A stretch of DNA of 58,673 nucleotides. It comes from Bacillota bacterium. Lineage in GTDB: Bacteria; Bacillota; Dehalobacteriia; UBA4068; UBA4997. The stretch covers positions 1-58,673 of the forward strand of contig JAETTP010000008.1 in NCBI GenBank assembly GCA_021769035.1. The letters are read 5' to 3'. A program made the translations under genes and the position numbers. Below are positions 33,780 through 40,715 of this stretch, in pieces (position 1 is the stretch's first letter; each line of letters begins with the position of its first letter). Below the pieces are notes generated by a model. The model saw only the letters and a list, made by a program, of their open reading frames with translations. It searched no databases and was not told the origin of the DNA.

Positions 33780-34217
33780 TTGGCAGTGATTGACAGATTG
33801 AACGGGGTGGCGCAAGCCGCCATGCCGGACGGCGCAAACAAAACCCAACGAGAAGCTGCCAAAACACCGGGCCAGGGTTTTGGTGAGTTGCTTTTGGCGC
33901 AGGCCCAAAAGGCTGCTGGGCCGCAGGCCCCTGCGGCGGCCAATGTGGGCGAGGAGCCGGCCGGCGGCGTGAATTTTTCCAAGCACGCTTTAAGCCGGGT
34001 GGAGGAGCGGGGCATTGAGCTGACCCCGGATTTGATGGATAAGCTGGCGGGCAGCGTGGAGCGGGCCCAGGAAAAAGGCGCAGTGAACATTTTGGCTTTC
34101 GGCGCGGAACAGGCTTTCATCATCAATGTGCCCCACAATCGGGTGATAACCACCATTTCCCAGGCGGAAATGAAAGAAAAAGTATTTACTAATATTGACG
34201 CTGCGATTTTGCTATAA
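33780..34217 (+). CDS. flagellar operon protein, TIGR02530 family
   Basis: 145 residues from TTG at 33780 (AAGGAGG 5 bases upstream); GTG at 33774 or 33786 are alternatives. C-terminal half has the family pattern VNFSKHALSRVEERGIELTPDLMDKLAGSVERAQEKG ... ITTISQAEMKEKVFTNIDAAILL. Found between flgD and flgE in many Bacillota flagellar operons; molecular function not established, a role with hook assembly is suggested only by location. Confidence 0.85.
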   Translation: MAVIDRLNGVAQAAMPDGANKTQREAAKTPGQGFGELLLAQAQKAAGPQAPAAANVGEEPAGGVNFSKHALSRVEERGIELTPDLMDKLAGSVERAQEKGAVNILAFGAEQAFIINVPHNRVITTISQAEMKEKVFTNIDAAILL

Positions 34218-34248
34218 AAACAGCAGGCCCTTTGTTTAAGGATGTTGG

Positions 34249-34273
34249 GGCGGCAGGCAGACGGCTTGCCGCC
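34249..34273 (+). other. intercistronic stem-loop before flgE
   Basis: GGCGGCAGGC (34249-34258) pairs with GCTTGCCGCC (34264-34273), one G-U, loop AGACG. No T-run follows, so it is more likely an mRNA processing or stability element than a terminator. Confidence 0.55.
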
Positions 34274-34307
34274 AAGCAGCGTGAAAAAAGAGAGAGGAGT
34301 TAAGATA

Positions 34308-35438
34308 ATGACAGGAGCAATGTATGCGGCGGTTTCAGGTTTGCGGACGCATATGCAGTTTATGAACGTAATCGGTAACAACATCTCAAACGTGAATACC
34401 AACGGCTACAAAGCAGCGCGTTACATTTTTAATGAAGCGCTTTACACTAATGTTAAATCAGGTTCCAACAGCACAATGACCCGCGGCGGCACCAACCCGG
34501 CCCAGATTGGTTATGGTACTGGCGTTGGCACCATTGATTTGGATATGAGCACCAAAAACTACACGCCGACCGGCCGGCCGGGCGATATTACCATTGACGG
34601 CGACGGCTTTTTGCTGGTGGGCGATAAGGATTTGGGGCCTTTTTCGAGCGCAGAGGACGCTAAAGCTTTGTATTTAACCCGTTTGGGCAACCTGGGCTTT
34701 GACGAAGACGGCTGGCTGGTTGACGGCAACGGCAATTCGGTTTACGGCTGGCTGGAGGTGCAGGTGGAAGGCCAGACCGGCGGCACTCAAAACCCGACGG
34801 ATGAGGACGCTTCCAAACAGAACACGGTGACCTCCCGTGTTTTGACGGCTATCCGTTTGCCGATGGTGGCCAGCGACGGCAGCGCCGTTTTCCCCAAAAT
34901 TGAAAATGGCAAACTGGTGGAAGCCGAAGAGGGTTCCAGTGTTGAACAGGGAACCGGCGCCGGAGGTAACGATGAGGTTAAGGTGCTTGGTCGGCGTATT
35001 TTGCTGGACAGCCTGACCATTGCCAAAAACGGCCAGATTACCGGCGTCAGCAAGGACGATAAATCGGTTATCACGATTGGCTACATTGCGATTGGTCAGG
35101 TGGATAATCCCAACGGCGTAACCCACATGGAGGGCCATTACTATCAGGCGTTGGACGGCTCCGGTAACCTGCATATCGCCTCCATTGGCGGTGTGGTTAA
35201 ACCTACAAATAAAATGACGGAATCAGAAAAGGAAGCGGCCAAAGATTTGTCGGACGGTTTGGAAATTGAAAACTCCGGTAAAACCGAGTTTGTGCCCAAC
35301 GGCTTGGAAAGCTCCGGCACCGAGCTGGCCACGGAAATCTCCAATATGATTATGATGCAGCGCGGCTATCAGGCTAACACACGTATCATCACCGTGACGG
35401 ACTCCATGCTGGAGGAATTGGTGAACATTAAGCGTTAA
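34308..35438 (+). CDS. flgE: flagellar hook protein FlgE
   Basis: 376 residues from ATG 34308, 7 bases after GAGGAGT; an upstream in-frame ATG at 34242 lies in a stem-loop region and is rejected. Rod/hook-family N terminus (MYAAVSGLRTHMQFMNVIGNNISNVNTNGYKAAR), FlgE-type middle domain, and C terminus ELATEISNMIMMQRGYQANTRIITVTDSMLEELVNIKR. It polymerises outside the cell into the flexible hook, under the FlgD cap and with length set by FliK, both encoded just upstream. Exported without a cleaved signal peptide. Confidence 0.93.
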   Translation: MTGAMYAAVSGLRTHMQFMNVIGNNISNVNTNGYKAARYIFNEALYTNVKSGSNSTMTRGGTNPAQIGYGTGVGTIDLDMSTKNYTPTGRPGDITIDGDGFLLVGDKDLGPFSSAEDAKALYLTRLGNLGFDEDGWLVDGNGNSVYGWLEVQVEGQTGGTQNPTDEDASKQNTVTSRVLTAIRLPMVASDGSAVFPKIENGKLVEAEEGSSVEQGTGAGGNDEVKVLGRRILLDSLTIAKNGQITGVSKDDKSVITIGYIAIGQVDNPNGVTHMEGHYYQALDGSGNLHIASIGGVVKPTNKMTESEKEAAKDLSDGLEIENSGKTEFVPNGLESSGTELATEISNMIMMQRGYQANTRIITVTDSMLEELVNIKR

Positions 35439-35476
35439 GCTTAAACAATAAGCAATTTGAATAATTGACGGCTGAG

Positions 35477-35498
35477 GGGCGGCCTATCTGGGCCGCCC
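35477..35498 (+). other. intercistronic stem-loop before flbD
   Basis: GGGCGGCC (35477-35484) and GGCCGCCC (35491-35498) form a perfect 8-base-pair stem with loop TATCTG. No T-run follows. Confidence 0.55.
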
Positions 35499-35539
35499 GC
35501 AAGCCAACCCAGGAAAATGCGGCGCGGAGGAGGCCAGAC

Positions 35540-35758
35540 ATGATTGTTTTAACCAAAATGAACAAGGACCGTTTTTTGGTCAATCACAACCAAATCGAGT
35601 ATATTGAACTGATTCCGGAGTGTAAGGTTGTGATGATGAACCACGATTACTATCTGGTGCGGGAAACAGCGGAGGAAATTATCCAGAAGATTGCTGATTA
35701 CAACGCCAAGGTTATGGATATTCACCGCTCAATTCAGGTTGTGGACAACCGAAATTAA
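35540..35758 (+). CDS. flbD: FlbD/SwrD family flagellar protein
   Basis: 72 residues starting MIVLTKMNKDRFLVNHNQIEYIELIPECKVVMMNHDYYLVRETAEEII, the standard small FlbD (SwrD) sequence. GGAGGAGG is 6 bases before the ATG; a longer frame begins upstream but lacks a site. In B. subtilis SwrD raises flagellar power, probably through the stator; the adjacent motA and motB agree with this. Confidence 0.9.
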   Translation: MIVLTKMNKDRFLVNHNQIEYIELIPECKVVMMNHDYYLVRETAEEIIQKIADYNAKVMDIHRSIQVVDNRN

Positions 35759-35785
35759 AAAGCTAAGTGAAGGTTGGATAATGCT

Positions 35786-36595
35786 ATGAATATAACGTAT
35801 ATTATTGGTGTGCTGGTTGCTATTGCGGTTATGCTTTTGGGCATGGCCAACGGCTTTCCGCCCTATGAATTTAAGAAAATCTTAAACTTTGCCGACGGCC
35901 CCAGCGTAATGATTGTTATTGGTTGTACGCTGGCTATTGTGGTGGCTAGTTTTCCGGCCAGCATGTTGAAATCAATCCCGGCGCATTTTAAAATTATGTT
36001 GAATGCCAAAAAGAACGACCCCACCTACTATATCGACCAACTGGTGGAGCTGGCGCAGGCAGCCAGAAAAGACGGCCTGCTGGCCCTGGAGGGCCTGGCG
36101 AACGACCAGGAGGACCCTTTCTTTAAGCAGGCGATTATGCTGATTGTGGACGCCAACGACCCCGACCGCGTGCGGAGCATTTTGGAAAATGATATTGAGT
36201 GTATGTCGGCCCGGCACGAGGCTGCCGCCGCCCTTTACGACAAAGGCTCCTCCGTGGCCCCGGCCTTTGGTATGATTGGTACGCTGGTTGGTTTGATTAA
36301 TATGTTGAAAAATATGAGCTTGGACGGCGACGGAGCCTCCACCATTGGTCAGGATATGGGCGTGGCTTTGATTACCACGCTTTATGGCTGTATTCTGGCG
36401 CATATGATTTTTGGCCCGATTGCCAACAACTTGCGCACCCGCGACGAGGAAGAGGTGCTCTGCAAGCAGATTATTGTGGAGGGTATCACTTGTATTCAGG
36501 CCGGCGAGAATCCCAAACTGCTGCGGGAAAAACTGCTCACCTTTGTTTCGCAGAATATGCGCGAGGCCAACAGCGGCGGCAAGAAGGAAGACTAA
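35786..36595 (+). CDS. motA: flagellar motor stator protein MotA
   Basis: 269 residues with four membrane helices and a large cytosolic loop between helices 2 and 3 that meets FliG. Family blocks: ILNFADGPSVMIVIGCTLAIVVASFP, ASVAPAFGMIGTLVGLINMLKNM and ALITTLYGCILAHMIFGPIANNLR. ATG at 35786 follows GAAGG by about 9 bases; a TTG at 35774 is less likely. Forms a ring of five around two MotB. Confidence 0.95.
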   Translation: MNITYIIGVLVAIAVMLLGMANGFPPYEFKKILNFADGPSVMIVIGCTLAIVVASFPASMLKSIPAHFKIMLNAKKNDPTYYIDQLVELAQAARKDGLLALEGLANDQEDPFFKQAIMLIVDANDPDRVRSILENDIECMSARHEAAAALYDKGSSVAPAFGMIGTLVGLINMLKNMSLDGDGASTIGQDMGVALITTLYGCILAHMIFGPIANNLRTRDEEEVLCKQIIVEGITCIQAGENPKLLREKLLTFVSQNMREANSGGKKED

Positions 36596-36616
36596 GAAAG
36601 GGAGGTGCCTGCCTTG

Positions 36617-37441
36617 ATGAAAAAAAAGAAAAGCCCCGGCGGCGCCAACTGGATGGACACCTACGGCGATATGGTGACGTTGCTGCTGTGCTTTTTTGTA
36701 CTGCTCTATTCCATATCCGTTATTGACGAGGTTAAATGGCTGGCTTTGGTGAAAAGCTTTAACCCGGACGCTATCGACGACCCGACGGAAATTATTTCAG
36801 GAACCGAGGGCCCGGTGGCTGACCCAACAAAGGGGCAGGGCATGGAGCCCGGTGCGCAGGACGAGCCCACCAGCCAGGAGCAAATTGACGCTGCCATGAA
36901 TGAGCTTTATGAGAAGCTGAAAGAATATTCCGAGCAAAGCGAGTCCGCCCAAAACATTGAAGTGATCCAGGGCGATGGCTACGTTTTTATCTCCCTGGAA
37001 AACGCCGTGATTTTTGACGGCAACAGCTACAACCTGCGCCAGGAGGGCGAAAAGGTGCTGGGCGACGTGGCGACAATTTTAAGCGAGGTTGCCAAGTATA
37101 TTGACGAAATCAGGGTTTTAGGCCACACGGCCCAGGCCAGCCCCAGCCGGCGCAATTATCCGCTGGAGGACCGCATGCTGTCGTCTAATCGGGCTGCCAT
37201 GGCCACCTACTATATTCAGGAAAACTGTAACGGGACCATTGACCCGGCCCGCATAATCAGCGTAGGCTATGGCCAGCACCGGCCTATTGCCCCCAATGAC
37301 GACGAGGCCAGCCGCAGCCATAACCGTCGGGTGGAAATTATCATCACCGGCCGCAATGTGCTGGACGATTTGAGCGATAGCATTAAACGCTACGAGGCCC
37401 TGCGCAGCGGCGAGGGTGACGCAATGGCGGATTCATTGTAA
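36617..37441 (+). CDS. motB: flagellar motor stator protein MotB
   Basis: 274 residues from ATG 36617 (TTG at 36614 is better spaced from GGGAGG and may be used). One helix near residues 16-38 carries the ion-binding aspartate D18 in TYGDMVTLLLCFFVLLYS, followed by a plug/linker and a C-terminal OmpA-like peptidoglycan-binding domain (VLGHTAQASPSRRNYPLEDRMLSSNRAAM, GQHRPIAPNDDEASRSHNRRVEI). A Cys seven residues after the Asp recalls sodium-type PomB, so the coupling ion is not certain. Confidence 0.94.
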   Translation: MKKKKSPGGANWMDTYGDMVTLLLCFFVLLYSISVIDEVKWLALVKSFNPDAIDDPTEIISGTEGPVADPTKGQGMEPGAQDEPTSQEQIDAAMNELYEKLKEYSEQSESAQNIEVIQGDGYVFISLENAVIFDGNSYNLRQEGEKVLGDVATILSEVAKYIDEIRVLGHTAQASPSRRNYPLEDRMLSSNRAAMATYYIQENCNGTIDPARIISVGYGQHRPIAPNDDEASRSHNRRVEIIITGRNVLDDLSDSIKRYEALRSGEGDAMADSL

Positions 37442-37462
37442 GCAAAAATATAAGTAAAATTG

Positions 37463-37487
37463 GCGGCGTTCACGCTATGAGCGCCGC
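37463..37487 (+). other. intercistronic stem-loop before flhB
   Basis: GCGGCGTTCA (37463-37472) pairs with TGAGCGCCGC (37478-37487), one T-G pair, loop CGCTA. No T-run follows. Third hairpin of this type in the flagellar operon. Confidence 0.55.
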
Positions 37488-37518
37488 TAAAATCTTCTTA
37501 ACAAGCGAGGTGGTTTGA

Positions 37519-38598
37519 GTGGCAGGCGAGGCCAAAACCGAAAAAGCAACGCCTAAAAAACGACGCGACGAACGCAAAAAAGGTCATGTCTTCCTCAGCA
37601 AAGACGCGATTGCCGTGGCCAGCTTGTTCAGCAGCGCCCTGGTGATGCGCCTGATGTTTGCTCTGATTGTGGCGGCCATCTACGGCACTTTTCGCTTCAG
37701 CCTGCAATGCATGGCGCAAGCGCCTACCATCTCCAACCCGGAGGATTATTTAATCCGCCCGCTGTTTATGGATTTGCTGCTGACGTTGCTGAAATGTGCC
37801 GGGCCGTTGCTGATTGTTACGGTGTTGGTGACGGTAATCGCCACCTTTGCCCAAACCAAAATGTTGGTATCCTCGGAGCTGATTAAGCCCAAATTTAACC
37901 GTATCAGCCCTTTGCAGGGCTTCAAGCGGCTTTTTTCCCTGCGCAGTCTGGTGGACGCCGCTAAGGGTATTTTGAAAATCAGCGTGCTTTTGTACCTGAT
38001 TTATTCATGTTTGGTGGGTATTTTGGAGGAATCGGCCACTTTTCTATATCTGGATATTAATCAGGCCTGCCAGCATTTCTTTACGGAAATTTTCTTCATG
38101 ATGCTTAAAGTTGGCCTGGCTTTTTTGGTGTTGGCCGCTCTGGATTATCTCTATCAATGGTGGGATTACGAGCGGGAAATGAAGATGTCCAAGCAGGAAA
38201 TCAAAGAGGAATACAAGCAAATTGAGGGCGACCCGCAGATTAAAGGCAAAATCAAGGAAATGCAGCGGCGCATGGCGCAATCGCGTATGATGCAGCAGGT
38301 GCCGCAGGCCGACGTGGTTATTCGTAACCCGAACCATTTTGCCGTGGCCCTGCGCTACAAGCTGGGGCAGGACAACGCCCCGATTGTGTTGGCTAAGGGT
38401 ATGGACGAATTAGCTCTGCGCATTGTGCGCGTGGCGGAGGAACATTCCGTCACGGTGATTGAAAATGTGCCGGTGGCCCGGGCGCTTTATGCCCAGGCGG
38501 AGCTGAATCAGGAAATACCGCCGGAGCTTTACACCGCGGTGGCGGAGGTTATGGTTTACATTTACCGTCTGGACGGCCGGGCCAATCAAATAGCTTAA
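37519..38598 (+). CDS. flhB: flagellar export switch protein FlhB
   Basis: 359 residues from GTG with GAGGTGG 5 bases upstream. Cytosolic N-terminal basic segment EKATPKKRRDERKKGHVFLSKD, four membrane helices, then the cytosolic domain with the autocleavage site. The usual N-P-T-H is N-P-N-H here (residues 270-273, codons 38326-38337); Asn-Pro is kept so cleavage should still occur. FlhB switches export from hook to filament parts in response to FliK. It normally lies next to fliR and flhA, but neither is present: motB is upstream and a terminator downstream. Confidence 0.95.
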   Translation: MAGEAKTEKATPKKRRDERKKGHVFLSKDAIAVASLFSSALVMRLMFALIVAAIYGTFRFSLQCMAQAPTISNPEDYLIRPLFMDLLLTLLKCAGPLLIVTVLVTVIATFAQTKMLVSSELIKPKFNRISPLQGFKRLFSLRSLVDAAKGILKISVLLYLIYSCLVGILEESATFLYLDINQACQHFFTEIFFMMLKVGLAFLVLAALDYLYQWWDYEREMKMSKQEIKEEYKQIEGDPQIKGKIKEMQRRMAQSRMMQQVPQADVVIRNPNHFAVALRYKLGQDNAPIVLAKGMDELALRIVRVAEEHSVTVIENVPVARALYAQAELNQEIPPELYTAVAEVMVYIYRLDGRANQIA

Positions 38599-38603
38599 AG
38601 ATT

Positions 38604-38638
38604 AAAAACCCCTAACCGATAAAAGGTTAGGGGTTTTT
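38604..38638. terminator. bidirectional terminator after flhB and recR
   Basis: Perfect 14-base-pair stem AAAAACCCCTAACC/GGTTAGGGGTTTTT with loop GATAAAA. It ends the flagellar operon on the plus strand and the convergent dnaB-dnaX-recR operon on the minus strand. Confidence 0.93.
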
Positions 38639-38647
38639 CGATTAACA

Positions 38648-39259
38648 TTATAACGCCAGGCGGCCTTGCAGGGCCCGGCTCAGGGTGGCTTCATCGGTAT
38701 ACTCCAAATCGCCGCCCACGGCCACGCCGTAGGCTAGCCGGCTGACCTTGATATGCAACGGTTTAATCTGCCGGGCCAGATAAAGCGCGGTGGCTTCGCC
38801 CTCCACGCCGGTGTTGCAGGCCATAATAACCTCCTGCACCTGGCTTTCGTTGCTTTGCAGCCTTTGCAGCAGGCTGGCAATGTTCAAATCGTCCGGGCCG
38901 ATTCCCTCCATTGGGGAAAGCGCACCGTGTAACACGTGGTAGAGGCCGCGGAACTGGCCGGTTTTTTCCACCACAATGCAGTCGCCGGGCTGTTCCACCA
39001 CGCAAATCAGTTTAGCGTCACGGCTGGGGTCCTGGCAAACGGGACAACATTCCTCGTCGGTCAGGTTGCCGCAAATGCGGCAGCGGCGCACCTTGGCGCG
39101 GGCCTGCTCAATGGCCTGGGCCAGGCCCAGCGCGTCGGCCTCGCGGGTTTGCAGCAGGTGCATGGCCAGGCGTTGGCCGGTTTTGGGGCCTACGCCTGGC
39201 AGTTTGGTCAGCGCGTCAATCAGCCGCTCCACCGAGGGGGGATAAAAATAGGTTGCCAT
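38648..39259 (-). CDS. recR: recombination mediator protein RecR
   Basis: 203 residues. Helix-hairpin-helix KLPGVGPKTGQRLAMHLL, zinc module CRICGNLTDEECCPVC, Toprim domain (CVVEQPGDCIVVEKTG, YHVLHGALSPMEGIGPDDL) and C-terminal Walker-B-like TRLAYGVAVGGDLEYTD-type end. RecR forms a ring and works with RecO at gaps and stalled forks. Last gene of the minus-strand operon; its ATG lies 6 bases after the ybaB stop, so translation is probably coupled. Confidence 0.96.
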   Translation of the reverse strand: MATYFYPPSVERLIDALTKLPGVGPKTGQRLAMHLLQTREADALGLAQAIEQARAKVRRCRICGNLTDEECCPVCQDPSRDAKLICVVEQPGDCIVVEKTGQFRGLYHVLHGALSPMEGIGPDDLNIASLLQRLQSNESQVQEVIMACNTGVEGEATALYLARQIKPLHIKVSRLAYGVAVGGDLEYTDEATLSRALQGRLAL

Positions 39260-39265
39260 TGCTGC

Positions 39266-39574
39266 TTAAAAAGGCATTTTCAGCCCGCCGGTCACAGCGC
39301 CCATGCGCTCGCCGGCAATTTCCGAGGCCTTGCTCATCGCGTCGTTGATGGCGGCCAAAATCAAGTCCTGCAACATCTCCACGTCGTCAGGGTCAACCAC
39401 CTCCGGCGAAATCTCAATGCCGCAAATCTCATTGGCGCAGGTGGCTTTCACCTTAACCACGCCACCGCCGGCTGCGCCCTCCACCTCAGTTTGGCGCAGC
39501 TCCTCCTGCACGCGGGTCATATCGTTTTGCATTTTCTGGGCCTGGCGCATAATCGCCTGCATGTCCATAGCCAT
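39266..39574 (-). CDS. YbaB/EbfC family nucleoid-associated protein
   Basis: 102 residues starting MDMQAIMRQAQKMQNDMTRVQEELRQTEVEGAAGGG, the standard YbaB helix and glycine turn, ending in MSKASEIAGERMGAVTGG. Small dimeric DNA-binding protein. The dnaX-ybaB-recR order is conserved across bacteria. AAAGGATG precedes the ATG. Confidence 0.93.
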   Translation of the reverse strand: MAMDMQAIMRQAQKMQNDMTRVQEELRQTEVEGAAGGGVVKVKATCANEICGIEISPEVVDPDDVEMLQDLILAAINDAMSKASEIAGERMGAVTGGLKMPF

Positions 39575-39641
39575 TTAAATCATCCTTTCTTTCTGATAGG
39601 GTTTATTATATTGTAGTGTAAATATTTAATTAAGTCAAGCT

Positions 39642-40691
39642 TTAATTGTCGGCCAGCTCCAAATGGGCCGCCTGCAACAGGGCCAGCTCCAGCGTCAGCC
39701 GCGGCGTGAGGGAGAAGCGCAGGCGTTGATCGCCGTCCACCAAATCGCGCAGTATTTGCAGGGCTTGGCTGCGATTAAGCAGGGTTTGCTGGCCGCTCAT
39801 ATTCTGCAACAGCTGCTCGCGCACGAATTCCAGCAGCTGCTGCAAAAACAGGCGCATATCCCGGCCCTCGGCGGATAAAAGCTCCACGCCTTTGATAATC
39901 CGCAAACCGTCGTGGCCGGCCACGGCCTCCGCCATAGCCATCACAAAGCGTTCATCCACAATGCCCAAAACCCCGGCAATGGTCTGCTGGCTGAGGTTGC
40001 CCTCCGATGCCACCAGGCATTGGTCCAGCAGGCTGACTGCATCACGCAGGCCGCCCTCCGCCCGCCGGGCAATCAGGCGCAGGGCGGCATCGTCCGCCGT
40101 GCGGCCCTCCAGCTGCACCAGCTTTTGCAGGTGCTCAAACAGCTGCTGCTGCCCAATGCGGTGAAAATCAAACCGCTGGCAGCGGGAGAGAATAGTGGTG
40201 GGCACCTTGTGCGGCTCCGTGGTGGCCAACATAAACATCACGTGCTCGGGGGGCTCCTCCAGCGTTTTCAGCAGGGCGTTGAACGCCTCCGGGGTTAGCA
40301 TATGCACCTCGTCGATGATATAGACCTTGCGCTTTTCCTGGGCCGGCAGATATTTCACACCGTCGCGCAGGTCGCGCATTTCGTTGATACCGCGGTTGCT
40401 GGCTGCGTCGATTTCCAAAACGTCCATCGAAGCGCCGCGGGCAATTCGCCGGCAGGCCTCGCACTGGCCGCAGGGCTCGCCCTCCGGCGTGGGGCTTTGG
40501 CAGTTGACGGCGCGGCTCATAATCAGGGCGGCGCTGGTTTTGCCGGTGCCCCTGGGCCCGGTGAAGATGTAGGCATGGGCCACCCGGTGGTTTTCCAGGG
40601 CGTTCAGCAGGGTTTTGGCCACGTGCTGCTGTCCCACCAAATCGGAAAGACGGGCCGGACGATATTTGCGATATAATGCCATATATTCCAT
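39642..40691 (-). CDS. dnaX: DNA polymerase III clamp-loader subunit DnaX, short form
   Basis: 349 residues. AAA+ domain with Walker A GPRGTGKTS, zinc cysteines C-(9)-C-x2-C-x2-C in NCQSPTPEGEPCGQCEAC, Walker B IIDEVHML and sensor 1 MLATTEPHKVP, then the lid and collar domain ending LTLELALLQAAHLELADN. It stops at the end of domain III. Full-length tau in Bacillota is usually over 500 residues, with domains IV and V that bind DnaB and the polymerase; these are absent, the following 67 bases are non-coding AT-rich DNA, and no A-rich slippery site is seen. A gamma-only product is implied. It lies 24 bases after dnaB. Confidence 0.95.
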   Translation of the reverse strand: MEYMALYRKYRPARLSDLVGQQHVAKTLLNALENHRVAHAYIFTGPRGTGKTSAALIMSRAVNCQSPTPEGEPCGQCEACRRIARGASMDVLEIDAASNRGINEMRDLRDGVKYLPAQEKRKVYIIDEVHMLTPEAFNALLKTLEEPPEHVMFMLATTEPHKVPTTILSRCQRFDFHRIGQQQLFEHLQKLVQLEGRTADDAALRLIARRAEGGLRDAVSLLDQCLVASEGNLSQQTIAGVLGIVDERFVMAMAEAVAGHDGLRIIKGVELLSAEGRDMRLFLQQLLEFVREQLLQNMSGQQTLLNRSQALQILRDLVDGDQRLRFSLTPRLTLELALLQAAHLELADN

Positions 40692-40715
40692 AGCGTTTGC
40701 TTCCTTACATTAAGA

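Noticed and set aside
39575-39642. possible frameshift or lost 3' half of dnaX
   Set aside because: The 67 bases to ybaB are AT-rich with stops in all frames and no slippery A-run, so there is no hidden tau extension here.
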